A stretch of 64,000 nt of DNA, taken from NCBI GenBank assembly GCA_938023035.1, contig CALIDI010000023.1:53725-117724 (forward strand), in the 5' to 3' direction. The translations under genes were made by a program, and so were the position numbers. Origin of the DNA: an uncultured Leptolyngbyaceae cyanobacterium. GTDB lineage: Bacteria > Cyanobacteriota > Cyanobacteriia > Leptolyngbyales > Leptolyngbyaceae. Positions 8,497 to 17,004 of the stretch are shown piece by piece (within the stretch, counting starts at the first letter, position 1; each line of letters opens with the position of its first letter). The notes beneath the pieces were generated by a model. The model ran no database searches and was not told the origin of the DNA. It saw only the letters and a program-made list of their open reading frames with translations.

Positions 8497-8770
8497 GGGA
8501 GACTTTTCCACGACTCGAACAGTAGGCCAAAACATACCCCAACACCGTATTCCAGATGGCCAGGGAAATGATGGCTAAAATCAGCAGAGGATACTCACTT
8601 GGGATTTTTAATAACAACCCCAAAATAATACTCATCGATCCCAGCGTATCGGCTACGGAGAGACCATGGAGTTTAAACAAAACAGAACGATGGCCAATCA
8701 GAGGCAGTGTTCCCCAAAACCAAAACAAGATTCCAATACTGATACAGCCATAGCTGAAGATATCACTCAT
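8489..8770 (-). CDS. mrpG: Mrp Na+/H+ antiporter subunit G
   Basis: A 93-residue protein with three predicted membrane helices and the MnhG/PhaG pattern (KLHGLSVADTLGS, then a long hydrophobic stretch). The ATG at 8770 overlaps the mrpF stop by 8 bases (ATGAGTGA). An upstream in-frame start at 8788 would add six residues but lies inside mrpF. The overlap indicates translational coupling. Family length is normally ~90-125 residues. Confidence 0.88.
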   Translation of the reverse strand: MSDIFSYGCISIGILFWFWGTLPLIGHRSVLFKLHGLSVADTLGSMSIILGLLLKIPSEYPLLILAIISLAIWNTVLGYVLAYCSSRGKVSHE

Positions 8771-9029
8771 AATTTGTTGCTGCATCATTCATGCGCTTAA
8801 TCAATTGGGCTAATAACATTAGTGCTGCATTGCCGACACTCAGGATAATGACACCAACCACACCAATCATCCAGTCATCCCGCAAAACGGCGACAACAAG
8901 AATCATAATTGATGTCTTAGTAGCGATGCTGGCAAAGGCCAACAGCTTTTGCCAGATATCATCATCTTGCCAGGCTTCATAAATTGGTATCAGCAGTGCT
9001 AGGAGCATCATGCCTAACACTATATTCAT
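8763..9029 (-). CDS. mrpF: Mrp Na+/H+ antiporter subunit F
   Basis: An 88-residue protein with three hydrophobic helices, matching the MnhF/PhaF family in size and in its place between E and G. The ATG at 9029 overlaps the mrpE stop by four bases (ATGA). MrpF is a small membrane subunit of the antiporter. Confidence 0.87.
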   Translation of the reverse strand: MNIVLGMMLLALLIPIYEAWQDDDIWQKLLAFASIATKTSIMILVVAVLRDDWMIGVVGVIILSVGNAALMLLAQLIKRMNDAATNYE

Positions 9030-9415
9030 GACCGTTGCCTCCGTATTACTCGATGAACTTCATACCAGCCATTTTCGTGATATTTCAAAACAATTGTTTT
9101 GGGAGTAAAAGTAATCAAAAATATATCCAAAAAAATTAGCCCAGGAGTGCGTCCAGGTTTAACCCGTTCCATCGTAACGGCCTCCTGCGTATGGGGCCGC
9201 AGGATTATTTCAACAGCCTCAATGTAGGCCTGGGGAATCGCTACTACAATTTCACCCAAGGCCCGCAGCCAGTCTTTTAAAGCACCAGGGGTGGTTCTGC
9301 TGCGGGGTAGGAGCAGCGCTACGCTCACGCCAATGATTAGATTCGCCAGACTCAAATCAGCCGTAAGTAAAAACCAGATAGCCAGCCGCAAGATGAGATT
9401 GAGATATCCAGTCAT
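9026..9415 (-). CDS. mrpE: Mrp Na+/H+ antiporter subunit E
   Basis: A 129-residue protein. Two N-terminal hydrophobic segments are followed by the conserved MnhE region: VKPGRTPG near residue 82, then LDIFLITFTPKTI and a short basic tail. The ATG at 9415 overlaps the mrpD stop (ATGA), the usual spacing in this operon, so I prefer it to the ATG at 9430. MrpE is required for assembly or stability of the complex. Confidence 0.88.
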   Translation of the reverse strand: MTGYLNLILRLAIWFLLTADLSLANLIIGVSVALLLPRSRTTPGALKDWLRALGEIVVAIPQAYIEAVEIILRPHTQEAVTMERVKPGRTPGLIFLDIFLITFTPKTIVLKYHENGWYEVHRVIRRQRS

Positions 9416-10860
9416 ATCCGCACCGTCCAAAAAAGCATCAACAACACCAGACTCATTACCCCGATCAGATGCTCCAGTCGTTCCAGCCCATGGGGCAGGT
9501 GAATATTTGACCGCCGTACCACCAGAAGATAGATGAGCCAGCCCACTACTACGATCGCCATAGCCTTAACCAGATTCGCCAGGGTATAAGTGTCGTAGTT
9601 CCAGGCACTCGCTACCAGCAGGGTAACGCTTAACAGGGTAACTGCCCACCAAAACCCGGCCCCCAATGTCTCCTTGAAGTCAACTGCCTGCATTCGTTGC
9701 TGCGGCAAGAAAATGAATTTAGCGTAGACGATCGCGGTGCCCACGGCAGCCAGAGTCATCATCCCGCTTTGCCAGGGTAACAAGCTCTTCAGCGTCAGCG
9801 CCTTTGCCCCAAAGCCCACCAGCAAAGGTAAGCCAGAGATAGATAAACCCGCGATCGCCAGGGGTAGCCACAGAGTTATTGGCATTGGCTGCTGCCGAAG
9901 CTGCTGAAGGTCACGGCTAGGCAAAGCACCCACTGTCAGAAATAGCGTTGCCTTGGCCAGACCATGGGCCAGGGCATAAACGCCGCTGACCTCAGGGGCG
10001 ACCAAAATCCAACCTAGTTGAGAAACAGTGCTAGAGGCCAAAATTCGTTTTGTATCCGACTCAAAAATGGCGTAGGTCACCCCCAAAAAGGCTGCTCCTA
10101 TCCCAAACCAGCGAAAGAGCGGGGGAACCTCCCCAGCCATCAAAGCACACCGCACCAGGGCAAAAACACCTGTTTTCACCACAACCCCTGAAAGCAGCGC
10201 CGATACAGACGTCGCTGCCTGGGAGTGGGTAAATGGTAACCACAGACCCGAGACAAACACGCCTCCCTTCGTCATTAAGCCTAAAAAAATCAGGGCGATC
10301 GCATCCGGTGGAGCCGACCACAGGCCTGTAAAACTAAAGGAATGGTGGGTCTGATAAACCAGCCCGGCTCCTACCAGATAAAACAGCATGGCCGTATTAC
10401 TGACAAACAAATAGCGCAGGGCCACCCAAATCGAGCGATCAGTCCGGGGATAGGCAATTAAAAGAAAGGTGGCAATACTAATAACTTCCAGGGCGACATA
10501 GAGACTGATGAAATCAGCACAGATAAAAACCGCATTGACACTACTATGCAAAATAACCATTTGCATATAGAAAAAAGCCGCTCTACCGCTTTGCCAGCAA
10601 GAGAGAAGCACGGCGAATGTCACCATAGCATTGGTCAGAATGAAATACCCACTAAGTGAATCGACCACTAAGGTCACACCAAAGCTATCCAGCAGTTGCA
10701 GGGTAAGGGGAGCCACTGGAGCCGCCAGCACCCACGCCCCATAGGCGGTTGACATCAGCGCCACTGCCACCGCCAGGTAGCGAGCCAAGCGGGGAATCAG
10801 GTAAATGATGAACCCGGTAAATAGAGACAGCGCAATCCAGGTGATTGTCAGATTACTCAT
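9412..10860 (-). CDS. mrpD: Mrp Na+/H+ antiporter subunit D (proton-translocating)
   Basis: A 482-residue polytopic protein of the NuoL/M/N (proton-conducting transporter) family, about 14 hydrophobic segments. Visible hallmarks are a charged glutamate in a membrane helix (LYVALEVISIATFLL, ~residue 122) and a lysine in TKGGVFVSGLWLPFTHSQA (~200-215). These residues belong to the ion path in this superfamily. It starts two bases after the mrpC stop. In the Mrp complex MrpD conducts protons; with no complete MrpA here it is the only large ion-translocating subunit encoded. Confidence 0.9.
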   Translation of the reverse strand: MSNLTITWIALSLFTGFIIYLIPRLARYLAVAVALMSTAYGAWVLAAPVAPLTLQLLDSFGVTLVVDSLSGYFILTNAMVTFAVLLSCWQSGRAAFFYMQMVILHSSVNAVFICADFISLYVALEVISIATFLLIAYPRTDRSIWVALRYLFVSNTAMLFYLVGAGLVYQTHHSFSFTGLWSAPPDAIALIFLGLMTKGGVFVSGLWLPFTHSQAATSVSALLSGVVVKTGVFALVRCALMAGEVPPLFRWFGIGAAFLGVTYAIFESDTKRILASSTVSQLGWILVAPEVSGVYALAHGLAKATLFLTVGALPSRDLQQLRQQPMPITLWLPLAIAGLSISGLPLLVGFGAKALTLKSLLPWQSGMMTLAAVGTAIVYAKFIFLPQQRMQAVDFKETLGAGFWWAVTLLSVTLLVASAWNYDTYTLANLVKAMAIVVVGWLIYLLVVRRSNIHLPHGLERLEHLIGVMSLVLLMLFWTVRI

Positions 10861-10862
10861 GG

Positions 10863-11192
10863 CTAGTTATTATTCTCAATGTCGTTGCTTTCTAGAGTGG
10901 GGTTATCCCGTGCTAGCTTCATGACGCCCACCAGCATCAATGCCTGAATCGAAAACCCAATCACAATAGCGGTCAGAATGACAGCCTGGGGAACCGGATC
11001 GGCATAGTTGCCCTTTGGCACTCCGGAAACAATGGGCGTAAACAACCCTTCCCGTGATGCAATCAGCACATAGTAAGCAATGACTCCCGTACTCATCACA
11101 TCCATGGCGATGATTTTCATCATCAGATTTTTCTTCAGAATAATGCCGAAGAATCCGCATCCAATGGTGATTAGTATGTAGGCTTCTAACAT
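10863..11192 (-). CDS. mrpC: Mrp Na+/H+ antiporter subunit C (NuoK-like)
   Basis: A 109-residue protein with three membrane helices, homologous to NuoK. The stretch DPVPQAVILTAIVIG (residues ~65-80) is the most conserved part of MrpC. It is the first gene of the overlapping mrp block (C-D-E-F-G-DUF4040-B-cobJ). A promoter or read-through from bicA would lie in the 197-base gap upstream. Confidence 0.9.
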   Translation of the reverse strand: MLEAYILITIGCGFFGIILKKNLMMKIIAMDVMSTGVIAYYVLIASREGLFTPIVSGVPKGNYADPVPQAVILTAIVIGFSIQALMLVGVMKLARDNPTLESNDIENNN

Positions 11193-11389
11193 AGAAATGA
11201 CTAGGTAAGGAATTGATGCAACCTAGCAAAAATCTGCTGACAGAGCATCAGGGCACTATGGCGGAAATCAGACAACTGTTCAAGCACTTAAATCACACAG
11301 GTCATAAAAAGGCTTCTCTCTGAGGGAGGGCTGCCCCCTTGTTTCAGGGGCGGTTGCCTGTTGAATTCCCCGTGGCGGCACTAGCTGAA

Positions 11390-13084
11390 TCATGAATCTA
11401 CTTTAGCGGCTTCTAGGCCCTTGCCATCTTTACGCTGAATTTGCTCAAGTGCTCGATATAGGGCTTCTGTGCGATCGCTCAATAGATGTTCTGGTGTAAT
11501 CAACTCAAATAGACCTAGGCGCTCCAGCCGCTTCTGAATTTTGGCGCTGGCTCCAACCATATAAATCTGCAAGCCTTTGTCATAGGCATCGCGAATGGCA
11601 TTTTCAATCGCTAGAGATGCCGTCACCCCCAATAGGGGAACATCCCTCAAATCCATCACCAGAGCATCGGCTTCCTTCATGGCATTGTGTTCACGGGCGA
11701 TCGCCTTAGAGAGGCCAAAAATCATTGGGCCACTCAGGTAAAACAACAGCACCCGGCCCTTGCCCTGCTCCAAAAGCTGCTTCTCTGTTTCGCTTAACCG
11801 CACATCATCGTCGGTGTCGGTAATCAACTTCACCGCCTGAGATTGCAGGCTGCTTAACCGCTCAATAGTAAGCACATTGGCAATAAACACGCCGACGCCC
11901 ACGGCCACAATTAAATCAACAAAGACCGTCAGCAGCAAAACCCCGTACATAATCAGAGACCCTTTCAGGGAAACCTTATGCGATCGCTTCAAAAAGCTCC
12001 AATCTAAAATATCGATACCCACCTTTAAGGCAATCCCCGCCAGCACAGCCATAGGAATAGGTTTGGTCAACCCAGCGGCACCCAACACGATCACTAACAA
12101 AATCAAAGCCCGTACCAAGCCCGAAACCGCTGTTCTGGCCCCTGTTTGGATATTCACCACCGTGCCCATCGTGGCACCCGCACCCGGTAATCCCCCGCAA
12201 ATTCCTGCAAGGATGTTGCCAATCCCCTGACCAATGAGTTCCTTATCTGACTGGTGCTCGGTGCGCGTCAAACTGTCAGCAATCACCGCTGTCAGCAGCG
12301 TATCAATACAGCCCAACATCCCTAACATCACGGCATCGACAAACATAGTAGTCAACTGCCCTGGGGTAAAAGTCGGCAGGCGAAACACCGGCAACCCCAC
12401 CGGAATATCTCCTAAATCCCCAATCCGGCGAATCGGCAAATCTCCAAATACAGTCAGAGACACTGCAGTGCCGAGGATAAGAGCGATTAATTGGGGGGGC
12501 ACAATACGCCGCCACTTCTTAGGCATGAGGAAAATGATGGCCAGAGTTAGCCCCCCTAAAATAACCTCCGGCGGATTGGCATTTCCAATCAATTGGGGTA
12601 AGGCTCCAACCGTTCCTAAAACACCACCCCTAGGGGCCGCCTGCCCTAAGAATGGAGCAATTTGTAGAATAATCAGAATTACGCCAATGCCCGACATAAA
12701 GCCAGAAATCACACTGTAGGGCATCAGGGTAATGTACTTACCCAGTCTGAAAATGCCAAAAATTATCTGAAATAAACCCGCCAGCATCACCACCGTAAAT
12801 GCCATTGCCAGACCATTTTCAGGATCCTGTGCGGTCAAACTGGCCACAATGGTTGTCATCACAACGGTCATCGGACCAGTGGGTTCAGAAATGAGCGTTG
12901 GAGTTCCCCCAAACAGGGCCGCAAAAAAACCGACACAAACGGCTCCATAAAGACCGGCGATTGGCCCTGCTCCAGAGGCTACACCAAAGGCCAGCGCCAG
13001 CGGCAATGAAACAATGGCAGCGGTAACTCCACCAAAAATATCGCCACGAAGATTGTTCAACCGAATCAGATTAGTAATTGTCAT
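11390..13084 (-). CDS. bicA: BicA sodium-dependent bicarbonate transporter (SulP family)
   Basis: A 564-residue SulP transporter. The membrane domain covers residues ~1-410 (RGDIFGGVTAAIVSLPLALA start, GGTPTLISEPTGPMT, and MLGCIDTLLTAVIADSLT), and a C-terminal STAS domain covers ~440-545. These motifs match BicA, the low-affinity, high-flux Na+/HCO3- symporter of the cyanobacterial CO2-concentrating mechanism. The ATG at 13084 follows an in-frame TTG and is the likely start. It lies upstream of the mrp Na+/H+ antiporter genes on the same strand, 197 bases away. That fits a coupled system in which Mrp pumps out the sodium taken up with bicarbonate. Confidence 0.92.
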   Translation of the reverse strand: MTITNLIRLNNLRGDIFGGVTAAIVSLPLALAFGVASGAGPIAGLYGAVCVGFFAALFGGTPTLISEPTGPMTVVMTTIVASLTAQDPENGLAMAFTVVMLAGLFQIIFGIFRLGKYITLMPYSVISGFMSGIGVILIILQIAPFLGQAAPRGGVLGTVGALPQLIGNANPPEVILGGLTLAIIFLMPKKWRRIVPPQLIALILGTAVSLTVFGDLPIRRIGDLGDIPVGLPVFRLPTFTPGQLTTMFVDAVMLGMLGCIDTLLTAVIADSLTRTEHQSDKELIGQGIGNILAGICGGLPGAGATMGTVVNIQTGARTAVSGLVRALILLVIVLGAAGLTKPIPMAVLAGIALKVGIDILDWSFLKRSHKVSLKGSLIMYGVLLLTVFVDLIVAVGVGVFIANVLTIERLSSLQSQAVKLITDTDDDVRLSETEKQLLEQGKGRVLLFYLSGPMIFGLSKAIAREHNAMKEADALVMDLRDVPLLGVTASLAIENAIRDAYDKGLQIYMVGASAKIQKRLERLGLFELITPEHLLSDRTEALYRALEQIQRKDGKGLEAAKVDS

Positions 13085-13652
13085 CAATTATCAACCCTTG
13101 ATAAAACTTGATCTAAGTCCAGAATGACCGTCTTATCTGTGAGAAGATAACCCGTTTCGAGCGAAATCTGGTTTAACTGAAATGAGTGGGTTCTATCCCC
13201 TCAATCATCGAACCTCGCTTTGATTCAACGCCGTGCTATCTCACAGTTAACTTCATGTCTAAGCGACATTGAAACAGATTTTCCCAACTGCAAAAATGCT
13301 GCAAACCAGCATGGGAGAATCACCACGCTGAATTTATTCCTATCTTTGCCAGAGTAAGAACTGTAACAGGGTGAGCTTACAAACCTCAATTAAGTCTTGT
13401 AAGCATAAGAGGGAGAGCAGGCTAATCGCAAACGATATAGGGGAAGCATTGCTTCACTCCATTCGCTGCCAGAAGGTTCAGGGAAAAACCATCAACCAAT
13501 TAGCCCGACAACCTACGATAAATAGCAACACTTATTGATTCGCGAACCATACATAGAAGCAACTTAATTGCAGACAAGCAAGACACTTGCGTAAAGCACA
13601 TCTATGCAACTGTACTGATTCCCTAAGTTCAATCAGAGCGCTACATTAATTC

Positions 13653-13681
13653 TTCCATCATTCAACACTTGAATGATGGAA
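13653..13681. promoter_or_regulatory. Perfect 13-bp palindrome upstream of bicA
   Basis: TTCCATCATTCAA and its exact complement TTGAATGATGGAA are separated by three bases. No T-tract follows on either strand, so a terminator is unlikely. A dimeric regulator site or a structured 5' leader of bicA are the alternatives. The function is unknown. Confidence 0.5.
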
Positions 13682-13699
13682 AAAATCTGTCGTATTCCT

Positions 13700-13722
13700 T
13701 CTCAAATTACTACAAATTTGAG
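13700..13722. promoter_or_regulatory. Second palindrome upstream of bicA
   Basis: TCTCAAATT (13700-13708) and its complement AATTTGAGA (13714-13722) flank five bases. It lies 19 bases from the preceding palindrome, so the two may act together. No regulator gene is adjacent. Confidence 0.4.
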
Positions 13723-14020
13723 ACCAATATTTCCTGGATTTAACCAAAATCCCGCTTTGATTCATCGAAAAGTTTTTGCTTTTCAATAGAGATTTCTGCT
13801 GCTTTAATGCAAGTGATAGAAGTGATGAGGCTAACTCATCATTCCATCCTGTGGCTGAATCTTGTGCATTGGCGCAAGGGTAACTTCAGAGAGTGTTTGA
13901 ACCATGTCTAGCGGTGAACACTAGGATGCTATGAGCCACATCTGCCCGCGGACCGAAACCAGCAGGAGCCTTGTATGGCCGTCTCTATGGGAAACAGGGC
14001 GGTCGCGAGTCAAAGGGCCT

Positions 14021-14120
14021 GAGAGCACGCCATCTTTGCAGACCCTCATCCCCCGGCCCCTACTCTCAGGTTAGAAAAAGGAGCACCGAGCCATCTCAAG
14101 GTCCCTCTCCCGATTTGGGC
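14021..14120. repeat. R2 element, partial copy
   Basis: It begins with GAGAGCACGCCATCTTTGCA and continues with the CCCTCATCCCC core, an ACCGAGCCATCTCAAGGTCC motif and CTCCCGATTTGGG. This matches about 100 bases of the 161-bp units at 2835 and 53406. The other end is missing. It abuts a transposase remnant. Confidence 0.6.
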
Positions 14121-14134
14121 TACCGTTTCTCATT

Positions 14135-14463
14135 CATGCTCAACACATTAAGGGAGCCGCCTTCGAGGATAACGGCTGCAAAAAAGGAGCGGCATTCTAC
14201 GAGGCAATCTGTGAACGTCAGTCCGTCAACATTCGCCACATTAGCCAGGACTGGCCAGAGCAAAGGGGGGACTACCGTTTTTTGGCAATGAGCAGATCCG
14301 TGTGAGCGCATTAGTAGGCAGTGTGTCCAGCCATTGTCAAACCCAGGTGCAAGAGCGTCATGTATTATCGATCAGTGATACCAGCGAGATTAACTACAAG
14401 CGCAGATTGGACGCATTGATAGAGAGGGCCTGTGAGTCTTGGGCAATGACCGAGACCTCGGGC
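14135..14463 (+). pseudogene. Decayed IS4-type transposase fragment
   Basis: In the frame starting at 14135 the DNA encodes GAAFYEAICERQSVNIRHIS and EQRGDYRFL before a stop at 14303. One frame back (from 14302) it continues with CQTQVQERHVLSISDTSEI up to a stop at 14463. The DTSEIN motif around the first catalytic aspartate and the DYRFL motif resemble N-terminal parts of IS4-family DDE transposases. The frameshift and the missing C-terminal two thirds mean it is inactive. Family assignment rests on motif recognition only. Confidence 0.55.
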
Positions 14464-14628
14464 TGAAACCGAAACGATCTATCCCAGGGCTGTGCAAATA
14501 GCCGCCCGGTATGGAAAGTGAAGCCTGTGAAGGCAACAATTAGGGATTGTGATTTTTAAGAAAGCGATCGGTCTCAAGCTGAACTTGGTTTAGTATAACG
14601 GAGTTTTGCCGCAGGAGGGTTGTTTTGT

Positions 14629-16455
14629 GTGATTCGCTCCTTTTCTGTGATTGTGCCAGTGCTGAATAAAGAGAATGAAATTATTCGCACGTTGGAAAGT
14701 ATCGAAGCTAGTATCACCTACTTTCAACATCACTATCGGGGTGAGGCGGTCGCCGCAGAAGTTGTGGTGGTGAATGAGGGGTCGAGCGATCGCACCTTAG
14801 AACGGGTCACGCATTTTGCTCAGCACAAACCCCATTACCAAATCATTAGCCATTTCAAAAGTTTGGGGATTGGCTCTGCTCGCAATACAGGTGCCAAGGT
14901 CGCCAGGGGAGATGTGCTCTTCTTTTTTGATGGCGATGACCTGATGTTTCCGCCCCATATTTATCTCTGCTTTCGTGTCTTGAACCATCACCCCACCCGT
15001 GGGGCTGAATCTACCTTTCCCTTAGAGTGTGCTCATGGCATTGAACCCATCACCTTACCGCCAACCCCTGTAGCCATGATCCGAACGGGTGCCTGCATTC
15101 AAGAATCCCTCCACCCCGGTTGGAAGCAAGCGGTGGAAAATACCATCATGCAGAATTTTGCCATTCGGCGGGAATGTCACGAGTTCATTGAAGGGTTTCC
15201 AGAATCGCCTGTCTATAAGCAACTGCGCTGCTGTGAAGATATTGCCTATAATTTTTGGGCTGTCCGGTTTTTTAAGCTTTACCAAATTCGCCTGGAAACC
15301 GTTGAGTATATTCGCTATCCGGGCAATGCTTTAGATCGACAACTCAAAAAATTTCAAACTCCTCCCGAGGAGTATCAGGATGATTCCCCACCGGAGCAGC
15401 AGGTGTTACGACAACTGCGCCTCCAGATTGAGCGAGAGCAGTTGACCTATCTGTTGAATAAGTTTAAGCACCAAGCAGCCAGTCCTGAGTTTTTAGTGCT
15501 ACTGAATCCTATTGCTCTGGCCAATGAATATCTCACCCGGCAGGATTATGAGGCTGCGATCGCCGTGGCTGAGCAGGGTTTGATCCACGAACCTCACTGG
15601 CGGGCTGAGCTGGTGAATCTCTTAGCCGTTGCCTACAACAATCTAGGATCCACTTATCAACAGCAAAAGCAGTATGGGGCCGCAGCAGATTGCTTTCAAC
15701 GGGCGATCGCCAACAATCCTCAAATCGCGCCAACCGACCTGGCGCGGGTTTGCTTCAATGCCGCCATTAGCCTCAAAGAGCAGAACAAATTTGCAGAAGC
15801 ATTACCTTATCTACAGCGGGCGGTGGAACTAGACCCCTCCTTTACCACTGCCCTTACCGAACTGCCCCGACTACGCTACCAGGCAGACATGGCCCAAGCT
15901 GGCTATGTATGGGGCCAACCCCTGCCCCAAATGGATGCTTATCTCAAAGCTTTGGAGCAACTCACAAGTCACCTGACAACACCCCCAATGCAACCTCTCC
16001 GGATTCTCCAAATTGGAGGACATGATGGGCAGTTGACCTGCTGGTTAGTAGACCACCTTTTAACGGCAGATACTGCCAAACTTCTCTGCCTTGACCCGTC
16101 GCCCCCCGTACCATTGTGGCAGGCTAATCTAGCAAAAACGAGGTTTCCGCATAAGGTCAGAAGCCTGAGTGGGGTGCTCCAAGCCCTGCTGCGATCGCTG
16201 GTGCCCAACTCCTACCACCTGATTTGCCTGACTCATCCCACCCACGCCAGTAAACAGATGGAACTGCTTTGCCTGCTATGGGGACTTCTACAGATCGAGG
16301 GACTGCTTCTCGTGGAAGTGCCCCTAGAAACCAGCACCCCTGACCCAAAATCGGCACCCCAAACGGCTGTAGAGGCATTTATTCACTTGTTTGCGCCTAG
16401 GATTAAGGTACTTGCTCCAGCAGACTGGCTAGTGCTGCAAAAAGTAGCTACCTGA
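14629..16455 (+). CDS. GT2 glycosyltransferase with TPR and methyltransferase-like domains
   Basis: A 608-residue multidomain protein. A GT-A family 2 domain spans ~1-230 (IVPVLNKENE start, ARGDVLFFFDGDD acidic metal site, GIGSARNTGA). A TPR-like helical region lies at ~290-415 (LAVAYNNLGSTYQQQKQYGA). The C-terminal part (~450-605) begins like a Rossmann methyltransferase (LRILQIGGHDG). The GTG at 14629 has GGAGGG nine bases upstream; the TTG at 14620 touches that site and is less likely. It probably transfers a sugar to a surface glycan or protein; substrate unknown. The gene stands alone between a decayed insertion element and a converging gene. Confidence 0.75.
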   Translation: MIRSFSVIVPVLNKENEIIRTLESIEASITYFQHHYRGEAVAAEVVVVNEGSSDRTLERVTHFAQHKPHYQIISHFKSLGIGSARNTGAKVARGDVLFFFDGDDLMFPPHIYLCFRVLNHHPTRGAESTFPLECAHGIEPITLPPTPVAMIRTGACIQESLHPGWKQAVENTIMQNFAIRRECHEFIEGFPESPVYKQLRCCEDIAYNFWAVRFFKLYQIRLETVEYIRYPGNALDRQLKKFQTPPEEYQDDSPPEQQVLRQLRLQIEREQLTYLLNKFKHQAASPEFLVLLNPIALANEYLTRQDYEAAIAVAEQGLIHEPHWRAELVNLLAVAYNNLGSTYQQQKQYGAAADCFQRAIANNPQIAPTDLARVCFNAAISLKEQNKFAEALPYLQRAVELDPSFTTALTELPRLRYQADMAQAGYVWGQPLPQMDAYLKALEQLTSHLTTPPMQPLRILQIGGHDGQLTCWLVDHLLTADTAKLLCLDPSPPVPLWQANLAKTRFPHKVRSLSGVLQALLRSLVPNSYHLICLTHPTHASKQMELLCLLWGLLQIEGLLLVEVPLETSTPDPKSAPQTAVEAFIHLFAPRIKVLAPADWLVLQKVAT

Positions 16456-16507
16456 CCCGGCAATCGGCTATCTAACTTGCCGTCACTATCCCATGACAAC
16501 AATAGCC

Positions 16508-16906
16508 TTAGTGATCCTGTGGTGGAATCAGTTTTTCCCAGGCTGCCTTTGCGGCTTCACTCAAGCGTTGCCCAAAGTCTTCCACTTCCTTAACTACAGA
16601 CTGCCAGTTGTGCTCAGCCTCTTGTTGAATCTGGTGAATTGACTGCTCAATCCGATCTGGCTCGATCAACTTTGTTTGCTCAACCGCTTCTCGGGCTTGA
16701 CGCACCGCATTGAGATAGGTTTCACGGGTTAAATCACCAGCAGTCTGAATCTCAGCCAGTGCCCGTTTGCGAATCGCATCAATTAATGCGGCTGTTTCCT
16801 GGCGAATCGCATCGGTTTGGGTAGGGGTGGGGGTGATCTCTTCCGCTGGAGGCGAAACGACCATAGAGGATTCGTGATTCGAGGAATCTTGATTTGGGTC
16901 TGTCAT
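16508..16906 (-). CDS. Hypothetical protein, alpha-helical, charged
   Basis: A 132-residue protein without membrane segments or signal peptide. The first ~30 residues are rich in Ser, Pro, Thr and Glu and look disordered. Residues ~30-125 are strongly helical with a coiled-coil pattern and many Gln, Glu and Arg. A GAGG ribosome site lies six bases before the ATG at 16906. It is 98 bases downstream of htpX on the same strand and may share its transcript. Function not recognised. Confidence 0.65.
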   Translation of the reverse strand: MTDPNQDSSNHESSMVVSPPAEEITPTPTQTDAIRQETAALIDAIRKRALAEIQTAGDLTRETYLNAVRQAREAVEQTKLIEPDRIEQSIHQIQQEAEHNWQSVVKEVEDFGQRLSEAAKAAWEKLIPPQDH

Positions 16907-17004
16907 GACTTACCTCAGAGTTCAGTGAATGGCGAGGCACCAGGCAGACATCGTTTCATGACCTTGCTTGCCTGGTACCTGAACCCGTTTACTTATCAGG
17001 ATAA

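Larger units (their letters stand above)
13085..14020. other. Long non-coding leader of bicA
   Basis: More than 900 bases without a gene upstream of bicA. The part near 13650-13790 is rich in dyad symmetry (listed separately), including a further GAAAAG/CTTTTC hairpin near 13768-13785. No tRNA or known RNA class was recognised. Confidence 0.5.

Noticed and set aside
13971..14291. 106-codon plus-strand frame
   Set aside because: It crosses the R2 fragment and lies out of frame with the transposase remnant that the same DNA encodes.
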